Shown here piece by piece: positions 23,734 to 35,569 of a stretch of DNA of 64,000 nucleotides. The notes under the pieces were generated by a model, which saw only the letters and a program-made list of their open reading frames with translations, did not search any database and was not told where the DNA came from. A program made the translations under genes and the position numbers. Position 1 is the stretch's first letter. Each line of letters begins with the position of its first letter. The stretch comes from Corythucha ciliata (Eukaryota; Arthropoda; Insecta; Hemiptera; Tingidae), in contig CM075939.1 in assembly GCA_038030265.1 (NCBI GenBank), forward strand, positions 46,109,253-46,173,252, read 5' to 3'.

Positions 23734-23739
23734 AATAAA
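23734..23739 (+). promoter_or_regulatory. Possible poly(A) signal AATAAA
   Basis: It lies 45 bases after the stop of the candidate exon at 23569-23689. It counts only if that exon is real. Confidence 0.3.
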
Positions 23740-23809
23740 ACTCACTGTCACTGACTCACTGGCTGTTCTCGTGGCAAGTACACACGGCAAAATGTTTGAA
23801 AAAGGTGCT

Positions 23810-24790
23810 GAAATTCGCGGCTAAACATTGCGAAAAACGCTAATTCGCGGCCATAATTGAGAGAAAGTGTTAATGCGTGGCTATAAAATTGAAAAAAAAA
23901 AAGCAGCGATAGCTCAGCAGTCTCGGCTAATATTAAGAGAACGCTAATCCGTGTTTTCGCGGATCTTCTTGACAGAAATTGAGAAAAAGCGCTAATTTGC
24001 AGCAACAATTTTAAAAATCCAGTGAATACATTTGAGAAAACGGATGAAAATGGTCAATTGTAATGGAAATGGTCAATTCCGCTGAGAAAATCAGCTGATT
24101 TGCCGGGGCTAAAATTGAGTTCAACTGATACTTCGCGGCTTAAATTGAGAAAACGACAGCAGTAATTCTCAGCTAAAATTGAGAATTAATGCGCGGTAAA
24201 AATTGAGTTATAATTTGCGGCTAAAATTCTGAAAAAGTGCTCATTCGTATGGTTAAGAAGTGAAAAAAACGCTGTCTGGCGGCTGAAATTGAGGAAAAAC
24301 GCTAATATTATGCTGCTAAACTCGAGAAAAACCGGTAATTCGTGGCGAAAATTGAGGAAAGCCCTTATTAGTGAATTAAGAAAAAAGCTAATTCGTAGAT
24401 GTATTTGAGAAAACCTTTTAAATACACATGCAGCAGAATAGAGATTAACATTAATTCCTTGATTAATTTGAGAATATTCGTCAATTCGTGGCTAAAATAG
24501 AGTTGGTACTAGCGGTAGTTGTCGGGTAAAATTCAAAAACCCTAATTTACGGATACAATTGTCAAAATCCTCTAAAATGCGGTTGAAACTGAGAAAACTC
24601 GCTGAAATTCTCGGCTGAAATCGAGATAAAGAACTCGCATTCGCAGCTACAACGGAGAAAAAGCGTCATTCACGGTCACAATTGACGAAGAGATCTCATT
24701 CGCATTCATAATGGAGGAAAACGTCAATGCGCCGATTAATATGAGGAAATCTGCTGATTCGCGGCTAAAAAAAAACTTGGCATCTGCCAT
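23810..24790 (+). repeat. Degenerate ~30-base array, forward
   Basis: Imperfect units with AATTCGCGGC and AAAATTGAGAAAA cores. It seems to belong to an element whose right end is CAGTGACGGAAAAACATCC (reverse complement, ending at 26203), interrupted by the hAT-like element at 24872-26161. The left end of that outer element was not found. Confidence 0.75.
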
Positions 24791-24871
24791 GCTCTATAGT
24801 GAAACGACCAGTTAGTGCGCCAATTATCTCTGTGGTGGAGCCTGAAGGGGGTGACTCATTGAGATTTCCGC

Positions 24872-26161
24872 TAGTGGTGCGGAACGGGTCGCGGGACTTC
24901 CCTCGGCCCGTCCCAAATTGACATTGAGACAACACAAATTCACGAATTGTTGGGGCAAAATCGGGACTGACATTGGGAAAAAGCGCTAATTCACGCTGCA
25001 GCTAAGACTGAGAAAAAATAAACACACGCTAATTCAAAGCTAAAAATGTGATAAAGTGCTAAGATTTAGCACCTTAAAAATTGAGAAAAAGCACAAATTT
25101 ACAGCTAAAAGGAAGAAACGCCAACTCATTGATTCTCGGGGCAACATTGGGACTAAAATTTAGAAAAAGCGCTAATTCACAGGTGAAATAGAGAAAAACG
25201 CGAATTCGCGTCTAAATAAAAGAGGAGGAAAGCTCAGCTAAGATATGAAAATTTACGATTTTACTGATGAAATCGAGAAAAAAACGCTAAAAATCGCCGC
25301 TAAAATCAAGAAAATTAGCTAATTTACCGCTAAAATTGAGAAAAGACGCTGAATCACAGCTAAAAATGAGAAAACGCCCACTCACCGATTTTTGGGGGGC
25401 AACTTTGGGGCTGAAATTGAGAAAAAGCGCTAATTCACGCGGCTACAACTGCGAAAAACGCTAATTCATGGCTAAAAAAGAGAACAACGCGAATTCGAGT
25501 CTAGAAATAGAGAGACACGCAATTACGATAAAGTTTTACAATTTGACAGCTTCAAAAATTGTGAAAAATCGCTTATTTACGGCGCGAAATAGAGAAAAAT
25601 GCGAATTCGCGTCTAAAAGTCGAGGAAAACTTTAATTCGCGACTAAGGAATGACAAATTTCAATTTTACGGATAAAATCGAGAAAATGCGCTGTAAATAA
25701 AAACGCACATACGCAGTTTTAGGAGGCTATTTCGTGGCTAAAATTGAGAAAAATACGTACTTTAACGCTGCTAAAAAGTATATTCCTAGTTTAATTAGAG
25801 ACTAAAGGGCATCTCAAAGATTTCCACCACGGGCCCTCATAGTTGTTGTTCCGCCACTATGTGGAATTGTATCTTTTGAGTTACTGAAAATGATAAAAAC
25901 ACGAAGAAAATCTCGTGGTTCCCCCCGAACTAGTGTTGCGGGGGGGGGGGACCATATTGTCATTTTGTCGAAATTCTCCTCCACCTAATCAATTTTGCAT
26001 CCCCGGATGTCCATTGGTCAGACTACCCAGGCGCATGCGGGAAATCCCACGCGGAACGGGACTTGATTGTGTGGGGCGGGACGCGTGACGGGACGAGGGG
26101 TCAAAAAATGCGGGACGGGACTTTTCATTTCCCGTCCCGTTCCGTCCCGCGCGCACCCCTA
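24872..26161. mobile_element. hAT-like non-autonomous element with exact 8-bp duplication
   Basis: The left end TAGTGGTGCGGAACGGG and the reverse complement of the right end, TAGGGGTGCGCGCGGG, match imperfectly. ATTTCCGC is present at 24864-24871 and again at 26162-26169. Inside are a forward ~30-base array (24930-25800) and a right-hand part of GGGACGGG-type repeats with hairpin potential (26040-26155). No transposase is encoded. A second, inverted and left-truncated copy is at 46954-48490. Confidence 0.85.
24930..25800 (+). repeat. Degenerate ~30-base array inside the 24872-26161 element
   Basis: About 25-30 imperfect units. Parts, for example around 25390-25520, align unit by unit with the reverse complement of about 48240-48470. 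Confidence 0.85.
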
Positions 26162-26299
26162 ATTTCCGCCCCCGAGCGGGGGGAGGATGTTTTTCCGTCA
26201 CTGCATGAGACAGTTAAATAAATTAAATGAAAGTGATATATTTCCGGACGACGATGGAAGGGCATAGCCCAACACGATTCGTGTTTCGAGAAAAAATGG

Positions 26300-26372
26300 G
26301 CTCCCCGGTGGGATTTGAACCCGCAACCTTTGGATTACTATTCCAGCACGCTGCCAATCGCGCCACGGTGAC
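26300..26372 (-). tRNA. tRNA-Thr(AGT)-like sequence, probably a pseudogene or SINE head
   Basis: Read on the minus strand, 73 bases give a tRNA layout: A box TGGCGCGATTGG, D stem GCGC/GCGT, anticodon loop ATAGTAA (anticodon AGT, Thr), and B box GGTTCAAATCC. Defects: two mispairs in the acceptor stem (positions 1-72 and 4-69), a C-A pair in the T stem, a weak first pair in the anticodon stem and a short D loop. A functional gene is unlikely but not excluded. No transcription terminator run of T follows at once on that strand beyond CCATTTTTT about five bases downstream, which could serve as one. Confidence 0.6.
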
Positions 26373-26379
26373 GCCTTTA

Positions 26380-29280
26380 GGAGTCGTACTCCGAGGAATC
26401 AGCTAAGCTGAACCCCACCCAGGGCCATTGTTTTTCGAAACTCTTGCAGAGACAGTTAGTCCCTCAAAAAGGATGCATTTATTCGTCCAAAGGACGAAGA
26501 GCTCCAGCGCCCTCATGTAACCATAATTTTGGGCTACAAGGCTCGGGGTGATTCAGCCGTTTATTCAAATTGGGTGGTGTTCGTAGAGAGCGAAGAGATA
26601 GATCTACAAGATCCGAAAATTAGTGATTTAGCCTCGTGAGACGATCAATCACCCTCGAAACAGACATTTTGTCGACAAAAAGTCGCAAATCAGCCTCAAA
26701 CTTGTTGATATTTTCGATGAGTCAACAGTGAAGAGTCGTCGTGAGCTTTGATTTTTCGCCCTAGACAGGTGGTATTGCCCCACAATTGCAAGAATTATTG
26801 AGTTTTATGAGCACGAATTTTCCTTTGAAACCAAACATTTACGTCCATTATATGTATAACTAAAAACCTAGTATGCGACCAGTTTCTGCTAATAATCCCA
26901 CAAATATGCCTTGCAATAGTCACCACGAACAGGAAGTGCCTGTATGAGCCTCTCAAAAAGCAATCTTTTAATTTTTAGTCGAATCGCGGATATTCCCAAA
27001 TTCTGCTTCTTTGAATTAAAATTTTGCTTCACAATCAGGCTGTTTGGTGCGTAAACTCGCCAAAGAGGGGAAAAAATGTCTGAAATTTGATTACAAAATC
27101 GAACTATCGCTATCGCTCTCTGAAGCAAACAAACTATGAGCGCTAAAATTCCCTATAATCGGTTATGTAGCCGCGAAACTGCGGGGATTCTGGCCAGTTA
27201 ACTGACCCTTTCTGGAACTGATTTTCTGCTGTTGAAATGGGTCATCTCCCCCCCCCCCCAACCAAGGTAAATCTCCTCTTTAGCCAGTTTTAAAGCTCTC
27301 GTTGAAGTGCCCTGGAAAAGGTTGTCAGCCCCTCCTTCCCCGCCAACTCGAATCGACTGACTGCGTGTACCCCCCCCCCCCCCCAGATGACAACTAACTT
27401 GTACCAACTCTGCCTAGAAATTGACTCACAATTCAAACGTGGGCGCTTTTTTTTGTGTTCCCAATCTTCAAATTTTGTCAAGGTGCTCTCCCTCTGGCCC
27501 ATATCAACCACTCCGACAAAAAAAAAAAAACTAATGGTTTGTTGGTGGTGGGGGGAATCTTGCATGCACTACCCCCTACCACTCTTTGTGCTCATTAACG
27601 ATATTTTTTTGGTCACACTGGGTTTTTGATGGATTTAGCCCTGTTTTTTCCGAAAATTATGTGAAATTTTGGTTAACGGTGATTTATAAAGTTATAAGAG
27701 CTCACGCAGATTTTGTTGAGTAACAACAACGACAATGTTATTGCTTAGAATGTTACGAGTAGCTTACCGAAAATTCAATACGAGTTTCAGCGACAAAGTA
27801 GACGACGTTATTTTCTATTAAAAAGAGCGTGTACAGTGATTACCGAGTGAGAGTCGGGGGTGGACTGGCTTCAAGAGAAGGGAATTCTCCTCCGCATCGC
27901 GTTGGAGAGGTCGTTTCGCCTCCCTTTTTTCCCCTTTTCACTCATTCAACCCGCGCCTTTTCTTTACCCTTCGCCCATTTCGTCATCATCCTTCTTCGCA
28001 CCCACCCCCGACCACCACTCTCTGCCACCTCAACCCCACCCCAAAACCCTGTTCTACCACCGCCACTGTGTATAGGCGAGCATACGTCCTTCAGTCCTTT
28101 ACCATGATACCATGTTGAGACCACCGATCTTTTCTTTCTACACCAAGACCGAACCACAGCGACAAATTTTTTAGCACAGTAGACGTTGTAGCTACCGTGG
28201 GGGGGGGGGAGTTCATTTATCATTATATCACCCCCCCTCTTCCGCCCTAGCCTGTTCACCACACAAAGTCTTGGATGAGCTAAACCATCGTGCTCATCTT
28301 TTCTTCCATGGGCGACAACCCGCTCGTAATTAATTATGCCGAAAGGCAACAAAAGCGATATAGGGAGGAAGCGGGTTTGTGCTACTTGTGAAACTCACAA
28401 ATTAACGCGTTGATTGACAAAAACAAATGAGCTTTGAAAAGTCAATTCGAGGTGGAAATGACCCGTACACAGGCCCAATGAAAACACGGTGACAATGAGT
28501 TATAATTTTGTTTTTCTCTGGAGAGAGAATATGTTTTGCGAGGGTTTTCGAATGTTAGGGGAGGAGATTCCCAGTATTTCCTCCCCCTTCCACTCCACAA
28601 CCATTAACCAGTCACACAGGGCCATAGGATTCGAAACTATAGGAAAAGATAAGCCGTTTGACTACTCCCGCAGGGGATATCTTTCGGTTGTACGGAGAAA
28701 CCAAAATAGGGTGCGAGACGCGGAAACTGGTAAAGAGAGCAGCGAGTCGCTGGTTTGTTGTTGCTGTGTGTGTGTGAAGGGGGTGGAGAGGTAGCGATAC
28801 GACTAGTGTACAAGGGAATTCCCCCTCTGTCACCTCTTACAGTGTCGCTATTTCTCTTCTGTTTCTACCTAAAACCCGCCCGAAAAGCGCGAGGTTGTAT
28901 ATTTACCACACCGACACTATCCTCTGATTTTAGGACAAAACTTCCCGTGTTTCTTCTCGCCCCCTCTCCACCTCCGCCACCGTGCTCCACAGCAGCATCC
29001 GATAATTTTCCTTCAGTTCGGTTTATGCCGAAGGATTAAACCGAGGTTTATCGTTGTCTATATTCGACGACGGTGTGTGTGGTACTGCGGGTTGTTGTTT
29101 AAAGCCTCGCTTGTAGGACTGGAGGGGGGAGTTAGGTTAAAGTTTCACAACTCGTAAAATCTCATCTGTCCCCCACTCTGCCACGCTGCTAAACTTAAGA
29201 AATTCAAGATATAGGAACACGTATAACTGATAACGAGAGGAAAGCTCTTTGTTTCTAATAAATTAGATGAGCAATTCATG
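26380..29280. other. No gene seen; many C runs
   Basis: Non-coding by my reading, with runs of C at 27249-27260 and 27370-27384, a run of A near 27520-27531 and a run of G near 28200-28209. The proline- and serine-rich frames at 27829-28107 and 28755-29039 come from the C-rich strand and have no domain. Confidence 0.5.
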
Positions 29281-29948
29281 CTTAAATGCAGGGGCGCAAG
29301 TAGCAAAATATTTTGGGGGGTGTGAGAGTTAATTTTACCACCTGGCTGCTACAGTGACCCTACCCACGACAGTACCCTGTGAAGACGGATAGCACCACCT
29401 TCGTGAAAACCCGACCAGCGAAAATGAGTAATTGGCTAGTGGAACCCGCTAAAATGATTTTCAGTGAGACAAATCCGCGAAAATGAGCTGGCCAGAAAAA
29501 ATCGCAAAATAACGCTTCTGAATAAGTGAACCCCGCTTAATTTGTTTTCCAGCAACAAAATTCGGGACATTGGGGTTCTGTCACGTCAAAATGGGGTTTT
29601 TAGAGAGCAAAATCCGAGAAATTCATGAAATCTGAGAAATTATTTTTATATGTGAGCGTTGACGAAACAAAGTGTGGTGACCTCATGGCATTTTTACTTT
29701 TTGATGATTTGTATCGTGTATCTGTTGTGATCACATGCCGTAATTTCGCATTTCATGAAATGCGCGTTTTTGATGTAAAAGTGAGTTTAGAACACTATCT
29801 GACCAGGAATTTTGGTCATTTCATGAACCAGTGGTGGGACTTTTACTCTTGCCATTAGTTTCCATACCCTTCCCCCCCATCTAGCTCTGTTGTGAGCCCC
29901 TGTCTCACATAAACTGTCTAGCGATCACAGAAGTGTCATCTCCTACAT

Positions 29949-31581
29949 CACGGCCGGCCAATATTTTTTGGTCGTGGGCCCCGGGTTATAAGAACTCAGG
30001 CGAGCCACCCATCCTCGCCTCCTCATCACCCATCGAGCACGACATTTTGATCTTAGCAAAACGCCTTGACGCTCTGTATAAAACGCACTTGGGGACTGTT
30101 CAATAACATCAACAACGTAAGTTAACGACAGTATAGTAGCGTTTTCCATTTGCACAAAAAATGTGCCCTGTGGCAGCTCATTGCAGTGCCGGCCTTGAAC
30201 ATTTGGCGCCCCCGGACGAATCTTTCACCAACACCTCCTTGAAATCGCCCTCAGGAGCCGCGAATTAGCGTTTTTTTCCACATTTCATCGGCGAATTAGC
30301 GATTTACCTCCGTTTCAGCCGTGAATTAGCGATTTTTTGTGTTTTTCCTGATCTGAGCCGTTAATGAGCGATTTTACCCGTGAATTGGCGCTATATTTTC
30401 TAATTTTAGCCACGAAGTTGTCTCCGGAAACCGCTTCTTGCTATTTATTTACTCGATTCATTTCTGTAAAATAGCAAATTACGTTCTCAATGTAACCCCA
30501 CAAATAGTCAATTTTTCTTTATTTCAGCCGTCAATTAGCGTTTCACCTAATTTCAGACTGCTAGCGAGCCCTCAATGAGAGCTTTGTTTCCCAATTTTCC
30601 TGCGAATTAACACTTTTTCTGAATTTTAACCGCAAATTAGCGCATTATCATCATTTAGCCATGGATGAGCGATTTTTTGCCAATTTAGCGATTTTTCACC
30701 ATTTTAGCCGTGAATTAGCGATTTATCTGAATTCGTGTTCGTCCTGATTTCTCAATTTTCTGTGTATTAGCAAATGTTGTAAAATTAACCCCCTATTAGC
30801 CATTTTTTCTTTATTTTAACCAAAAATTAGCGTTTTTCTCATTTTCGCCGCTAGTTATGGTTTGTTCTACGTTTCATCAACGAACTAAAGTTCCCCCAAT
30901 GTTCGCGGCAAATTACATAGCGCTTTTTCGGAAATTTGGCCGCGGATTAGCCATTTTTTTTTCACTTTCCGGCACGAAGTTACCTTCAGAAGCCGCGAAT
31001 TGTCGCTTCTTATCAATTTTATGGAAGAATTAGCAATTTTTCTCCAATTTAGCCGCGAATGAACGATTTTTTGTCAGTTTAGTGATTCATCACCATTTTA
31101 GCTGTGAATTAGCGTGTTTCGTAATTTATTTAAACGCAAATTAATGTTTTTTACACTCTGTCCGCGATTTTAGAGCTTTTTCTCAATTTTAGCCGTGGAG
31201 TAACGTTTTAACTTTTACGTCGCGAATTAGCTAAGTAGTTTTCTTAATTTTACCCGTGATTTAGCACTTATTCTCACTTCTGTCCGTGAATCAGTTATTT
31301 TTCTCAATCATTTCAGCCGTGAATTAGCTATTTATCTCAATTTCAGCCCCAAATTAGCGTTATTTTCAATTTTTTGGTCTGGGTTAAGTGGACACTTAGC
31401 GGAGGATTAGTCGCCCACGAGGAGGCACGAATTTTGGCGTTTTCCATTTGCAGAAAAGTCCGAGGGGCGCCAAAATCAAAAAACAAAATGAAAATGTATT
31501 ACTGTAGGCCACGGGGCGGGCCATTATGAAAGTCTCAGCGGGCCACTTTTTGACCCGCGGACCCTGGGTTGGCCAACCCTG
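29949..31581. mobile_element. Nested hAT-like element
   Basis: The right end, reverse-complemented, reads CAGGGTTGGCCAACC. The left end CACGGCCGGCCAATA is a degraded match. The flanks CTCCTACAT and CTCTAGAT may be a decayed 8-bp duplication. The right ~300 bp match the fragment at 12403-12700. The interior is a reverse-orientation ~30-base array. Confidence 0.7.
30240..31390 (-). repeat. Degenerate ~30-base array (reverse) inside nested hAT-like element
   Basis: Imperfect minus-strand units (on plus: CGAATTAGCG, then TTTTTCTCAATTTTAGCC) with many indels. The last units, 31230-31380, align one to one with 12590-12700. Confidence 0.85.
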
Positions 31582-31789
31582 CTCTAGATCATAAGAAACA
31601 TGCTATGCAGGTGCGTGAAAATTGTAAGACATAATGTTTCCACCCGTTGTACTTAAAAAGGGATTTTACCACCCGAAAGTACCTACAATTAAGAGCGAGT
31701 TTAACCACCTGAGAAATCATTCACTGAATTTGAGGGGGGGGGGGTGTGACAGCCCCCAAACAACCTTCAATTTGCGCCCTGCTTAAATG

Positions 31790-34700
31790 TCGCGTTTCCG
31801 AAAACAGGAAAAATGCGTGACGCGAGGCTGACGATATTGGTCGGGAGAAAGAACTGGGGGTGACTTGAAGGCCCCAGACCAGAAGTCCCCATCGGGTAGA
31901 GGACCAAGCTCTAGCCTTTGAGACCCCGCACAAGCGTTCACCAACAGGCAGGATAAAAAGGAAACCAACCGTGACTTCCAGGAATCTCGAAACGCAATTA
32001 AATTGAATGACTTTGCATTAAAATGAAATCCTTTCAGAGTGATTATTCATGCTGTAGTAATAAAACAGAAATGATTTTTCCCCTTTTTCTCCCGCTCTAG
32101 CTCCCCCCCCCCCCAAGTCGAACACACCACTGCACGTTCCTTACAATCTCCTCCATCACCAACTCCAACTATAAGATCAATCAATCTAAAAGAAACGACC
32201 CCATTTAAAAAGAATTCATATATATAAGCACAGCCGCGCCTTCATCGTGTGTGGCGCGGGGGGATTTCATGGGGATCGTAAACCCCACACCAAACTCCCC
32301 TCCCCCTTCCCACCAACTTTCTAAATTGATAAAATAGCTTCGTCTGTGCAATAGATAAGGAAGACAAATCAGTCTTGTCTGACGTTATTCGGAGATTTAG
32401 AGGCTTTAAGAATGTTCTTTTTATATGGGCGGGGGTTGTGCGTGCTAGGGGATGATTTGGTGGAATGCGGTGGGATGGATTGGTGAGGGGGCAATATAGA
32501 CATAGAGCTGTTTCTTTTGTTTCGTTTTTTTTTTTTTTTTTTTTTTTTTTTTTCGTGCAAAAGTAGAAAGACGTAGGGAAAAGATTTTTCTTCTTTTTCC
32601 TTCAAGCCCCCCCCCCCGTCCGACTGAAGCCTTTCACTTCTAGTGCCCTCCGCGAAGAGTTAAAGGGTTGAAACACTTCTCAAGCTCTCATATAAGGAGA
32701 TTCTTCCTGTTTTGTCTTTTCAAAGAGCTTAAACCCTTACATTAGCCTCCTCAACTCCCTCCCCTCCACTGCTACATCGAGAATAACGGCTAACTCTTTT
32801 TTTTTTTTACCCATCTACTTGTGTCATTTCTCTTAATTCAAAGTAAAGTTCTGCCTTTCAGTCCCCCCCCCTCCCCTTTCACAACAACCACCACTAGCAC
32901 GCTTTTTGTATTCCATTGGAATAATCTCCTTCTCGTTTTCACCGTTAGATTAAATTTCGTGGAATTAGTAAAACGCGGAAGTTTTGAGATCTGTGGAAAA
33001 GAGAATGAGTGGTGGGTGAGGTGGGGGTTGGTAAAAGCGGGGCCTGCGTTAATTGAATTTCACCGAGGTAATTACATCGGACTGTGAGGATACAATTTTA
33101 AGGAAAAATGTTTACACAGGAAACAACGAATGCCTTGTTTCTTGGAAAGAGGGGAAATAAATTATTTGATTTGTTTTCAAAACCGCCTGCTAGGCGTGTT
33201 TCTGAGTTTGAGAAAATAATTTTAAACTTTTAGGGTCAAGGACGTCGTTATTTTAGGGGTTGCCTGTGGAGGGGGTTGTACCTATTCGTCTTCTTGCACA
33301 CTAAATTGGCGCGTGACGCTTTTTAGTCAATGCTGCCAGCTCCATTTCGCGGCATTAGAAGCAGAGAGAGAGAGAGAGAAAAAAACGTCGTATTTCTCTC
33401 TTTCTCGCCAGTCTGAAGGCCGAAACCGTTCTTTTAAATTGAACCAACAAGATAAGTGCTCCCTACGTCTTCAGAACGGGAAGCTTTTACCCATAAGATA
33501 CAGACGTTTTCACCCTTAGCTTGTAACTTCCCCTCTTAAGCACACACCGAAAAACCCTTCTTCACTAACCCAAGGGGTAGGGCTTATATAGTAGAGAAGC
33601 TTGACTTAACGCTCCTTTTCTCTCCTTCCTTTTCGAATTAATGGCTTCTAGTAACTCATATGAGCACACACGGAGACTTTATCGCGGTAAATGCCTCTTA
33701 AACTCCGCTTAGGCTATCATCTTTTTTCTCCCTCCCTCCCTCGCCCGCCCGCACCATTCAACACACTTTTCACGTCGTTTCATCTCACACAAATCGTTTA
33801 AAATGTTGTACGCTACCTGACAGTGGAATGGGCGGGTGGAGAGGTTGTTCACGTGTAATAAAGTTAAATAGATCATTTTGTTAATATTTATATTATAAAT
33901 CCTTGGAAATCACAAAACAATTTAAAGTGGTTTTCTCTGTAGAATGGTATGGTATCCGGCTTTTCAGCTTCACATAATGCCCCCCCCAACCACCACCACC
34001 CATGAATACAAAAGAACTTTTGCCCCACGCTTGATATAGCGCACAAGAGATTCTGCCGAATGGGAAAATAAGAAAAGGATGAGCTCGTTCAACCGCCCCA
34101 CCACAAAGCTCTTTATTTGGGATTCTTCGTTGTTCTCTATTTCCTCTGTATGTGCCCCTTGGATCAGCAATTCTAAAATATTTTATACAAATCAACGTTG
34201 AAACAAAAACTTTGAGCCCCCCCCCCTCCTCGAACCCTTCCAAGTAATTAAAACAACTACGCTAACGTGAATAAATAAAAGTTTTAAACTCTTTGAAAGT
34301 CAGCACTTTACTCTCACGTTAGAAGGGGGAGGGGGCGAGACGCCCCAATCTCGCTCTTCATTTCCTATATTGAAGGTTCAACCCCTTTACTTTTGGTTTC
34401 TTTTGAATATTCACCCTCACTTCACCCACCTTTTTCAACGTTTTACATGCTCGAGTTAAGACTCTCTGACTTAATGCTCGTTTAGAACGTGAAACGGCAA
34501 GGAAAACATGTGGCTGTGTGGTTGGTTGTTGGGGGGGAGGGGGAGGGCTCTGTCTTCACCCTTAGCGCTAATTAGAAACATCGAAGAGTCTTGAATACGT
34601 ACATTTTCGACTTTCCTTCTTTTTCTGGTTAAATCGGGATATTCCTTTTAGTGTTTCTAGCTCTGTGAGTTGGAAAAAGAGGGGAGAAATAAAACCGCAA

Positions 34701-35560
34701 CGTTGTTGAGTGAGTGGCTGTAGAATGTTTGGAGAAACTCTCAAAAGGTTCTTTCTATGCGTTTTACAGTTATGAGAGCGCCATTTTGTGGTTTTTGACG
34801 CTGAACTTGAGGTTTCTAGCTATAGCCAGTGACGCCGAAACGATTTCAAAGGGGTGTAGCCGAACTCTGGAAAAAGGACTCACCCCACCCACCTCTAGTA
34901 GTGTTCCCATTGTAGCAATCCTTGCAGAGCCCTCGAAAAACGATTATTCGTCTACCCATCGGTCGAACAAAAGAAGCGATCAGAGAGCTGAATTAGCGGA
35001 ATAATAGTGAGAAACGTCCTGTAAGCGATTCCTCTTCCTCAAATACTCAATTTTTCAGGTTTATAAACGACCTTTTGGGTCATCACAGGCATGGAGGAAA
35101 CTGCTCAACTTGAGAATTTTCCCCCAAAAATATATTTTTCTGGCAAGAAAGGAGCACTGACAACATGGGCAAGTTGTCTGATCTTCGAGATTGATTGCTT
35201 GTTCCAAAAACTTTACGTTAAGCTATTTCCTCACTTGTGCGCTTTCAATTCGACATTTGAGCTTGCTTTCACATTTAATTCGTATGCGAGGTGCATGCTT
35301 CAACGCATGCAACTGAACGCTACACTACTAGCGCCTAATCGCATGCGACTGTTGGAACACAAAGTCTCGGCACAGCTCACACGGCACCGACCGAAGCGCC
35401 AGCGCAGTACGGCTATGAAACCATCTACAATCGGAAACCGTCAAATGACCCATTCAAACTGGCTGATTCGCATTAAAGCTGAACACTTTTTCCCTGAAAA
35501 AAACAAAATTATCTCGGAATTTCGCCCGAAAAAATGTAGATTTTCCAGTGAAAAATTGGG
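31790..35560. other. No gene supported
   Basis: Low-complexity non-coding sequence: T run at 32526-32553, GA repeat at 33362-33380, C runs at 32102-32114, 32607-32616 and 34208-34216, and a TATATATAAGC at 32219-32229 with no coding region behind it. The 174-codon frame at 35091-35615 runs into array sequence and has no recognisable domain. Confidence 0.5.
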
Positions 35561-35569
35561 GATATTTCG

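Larger units (their letters stand above)
29289..31781. mobile_element. Outer hAT-like element with exact 8-bp duplication
   Basis: It starts CAGGGGCGCAAGTAGC and ends with the reverse complement of CAGGGCGCAAATTG. CTTAAATG lies immediately outside at 29281-29288 and 31782-31789. Both ends also carry G-rich/C-rich segments (TTTTGGGGGGTGTGAG on the left). It hosts a nested element at 29949-31581. No transposase frame is visible. Confidence 0.85.

Noticed and set aside
18590..25800. CRISPR-like repeat-spacer pattern
   Set aside because: Repeats are degenerate, with no constant repeat and unique spacer alternation, no cas genes, and the DNA is eukaryotic.
27829..28352. Proline-rich frames and a 136-codon antisense frame
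   Set aside because: Both strands are open because of C-rich low-complexity sequence; no conserved motif.
30184..31483. Third nested element between CAGTGCCGGCC and GTATTACTG
   Set aside because: The two ends resemble each other only weakly and the flanking 8 bases differ (GCTCATTG and TAGGCCAC). The repeated GCGTTTTCCATTTGCA at 30141 and 31436 remains unexplained.
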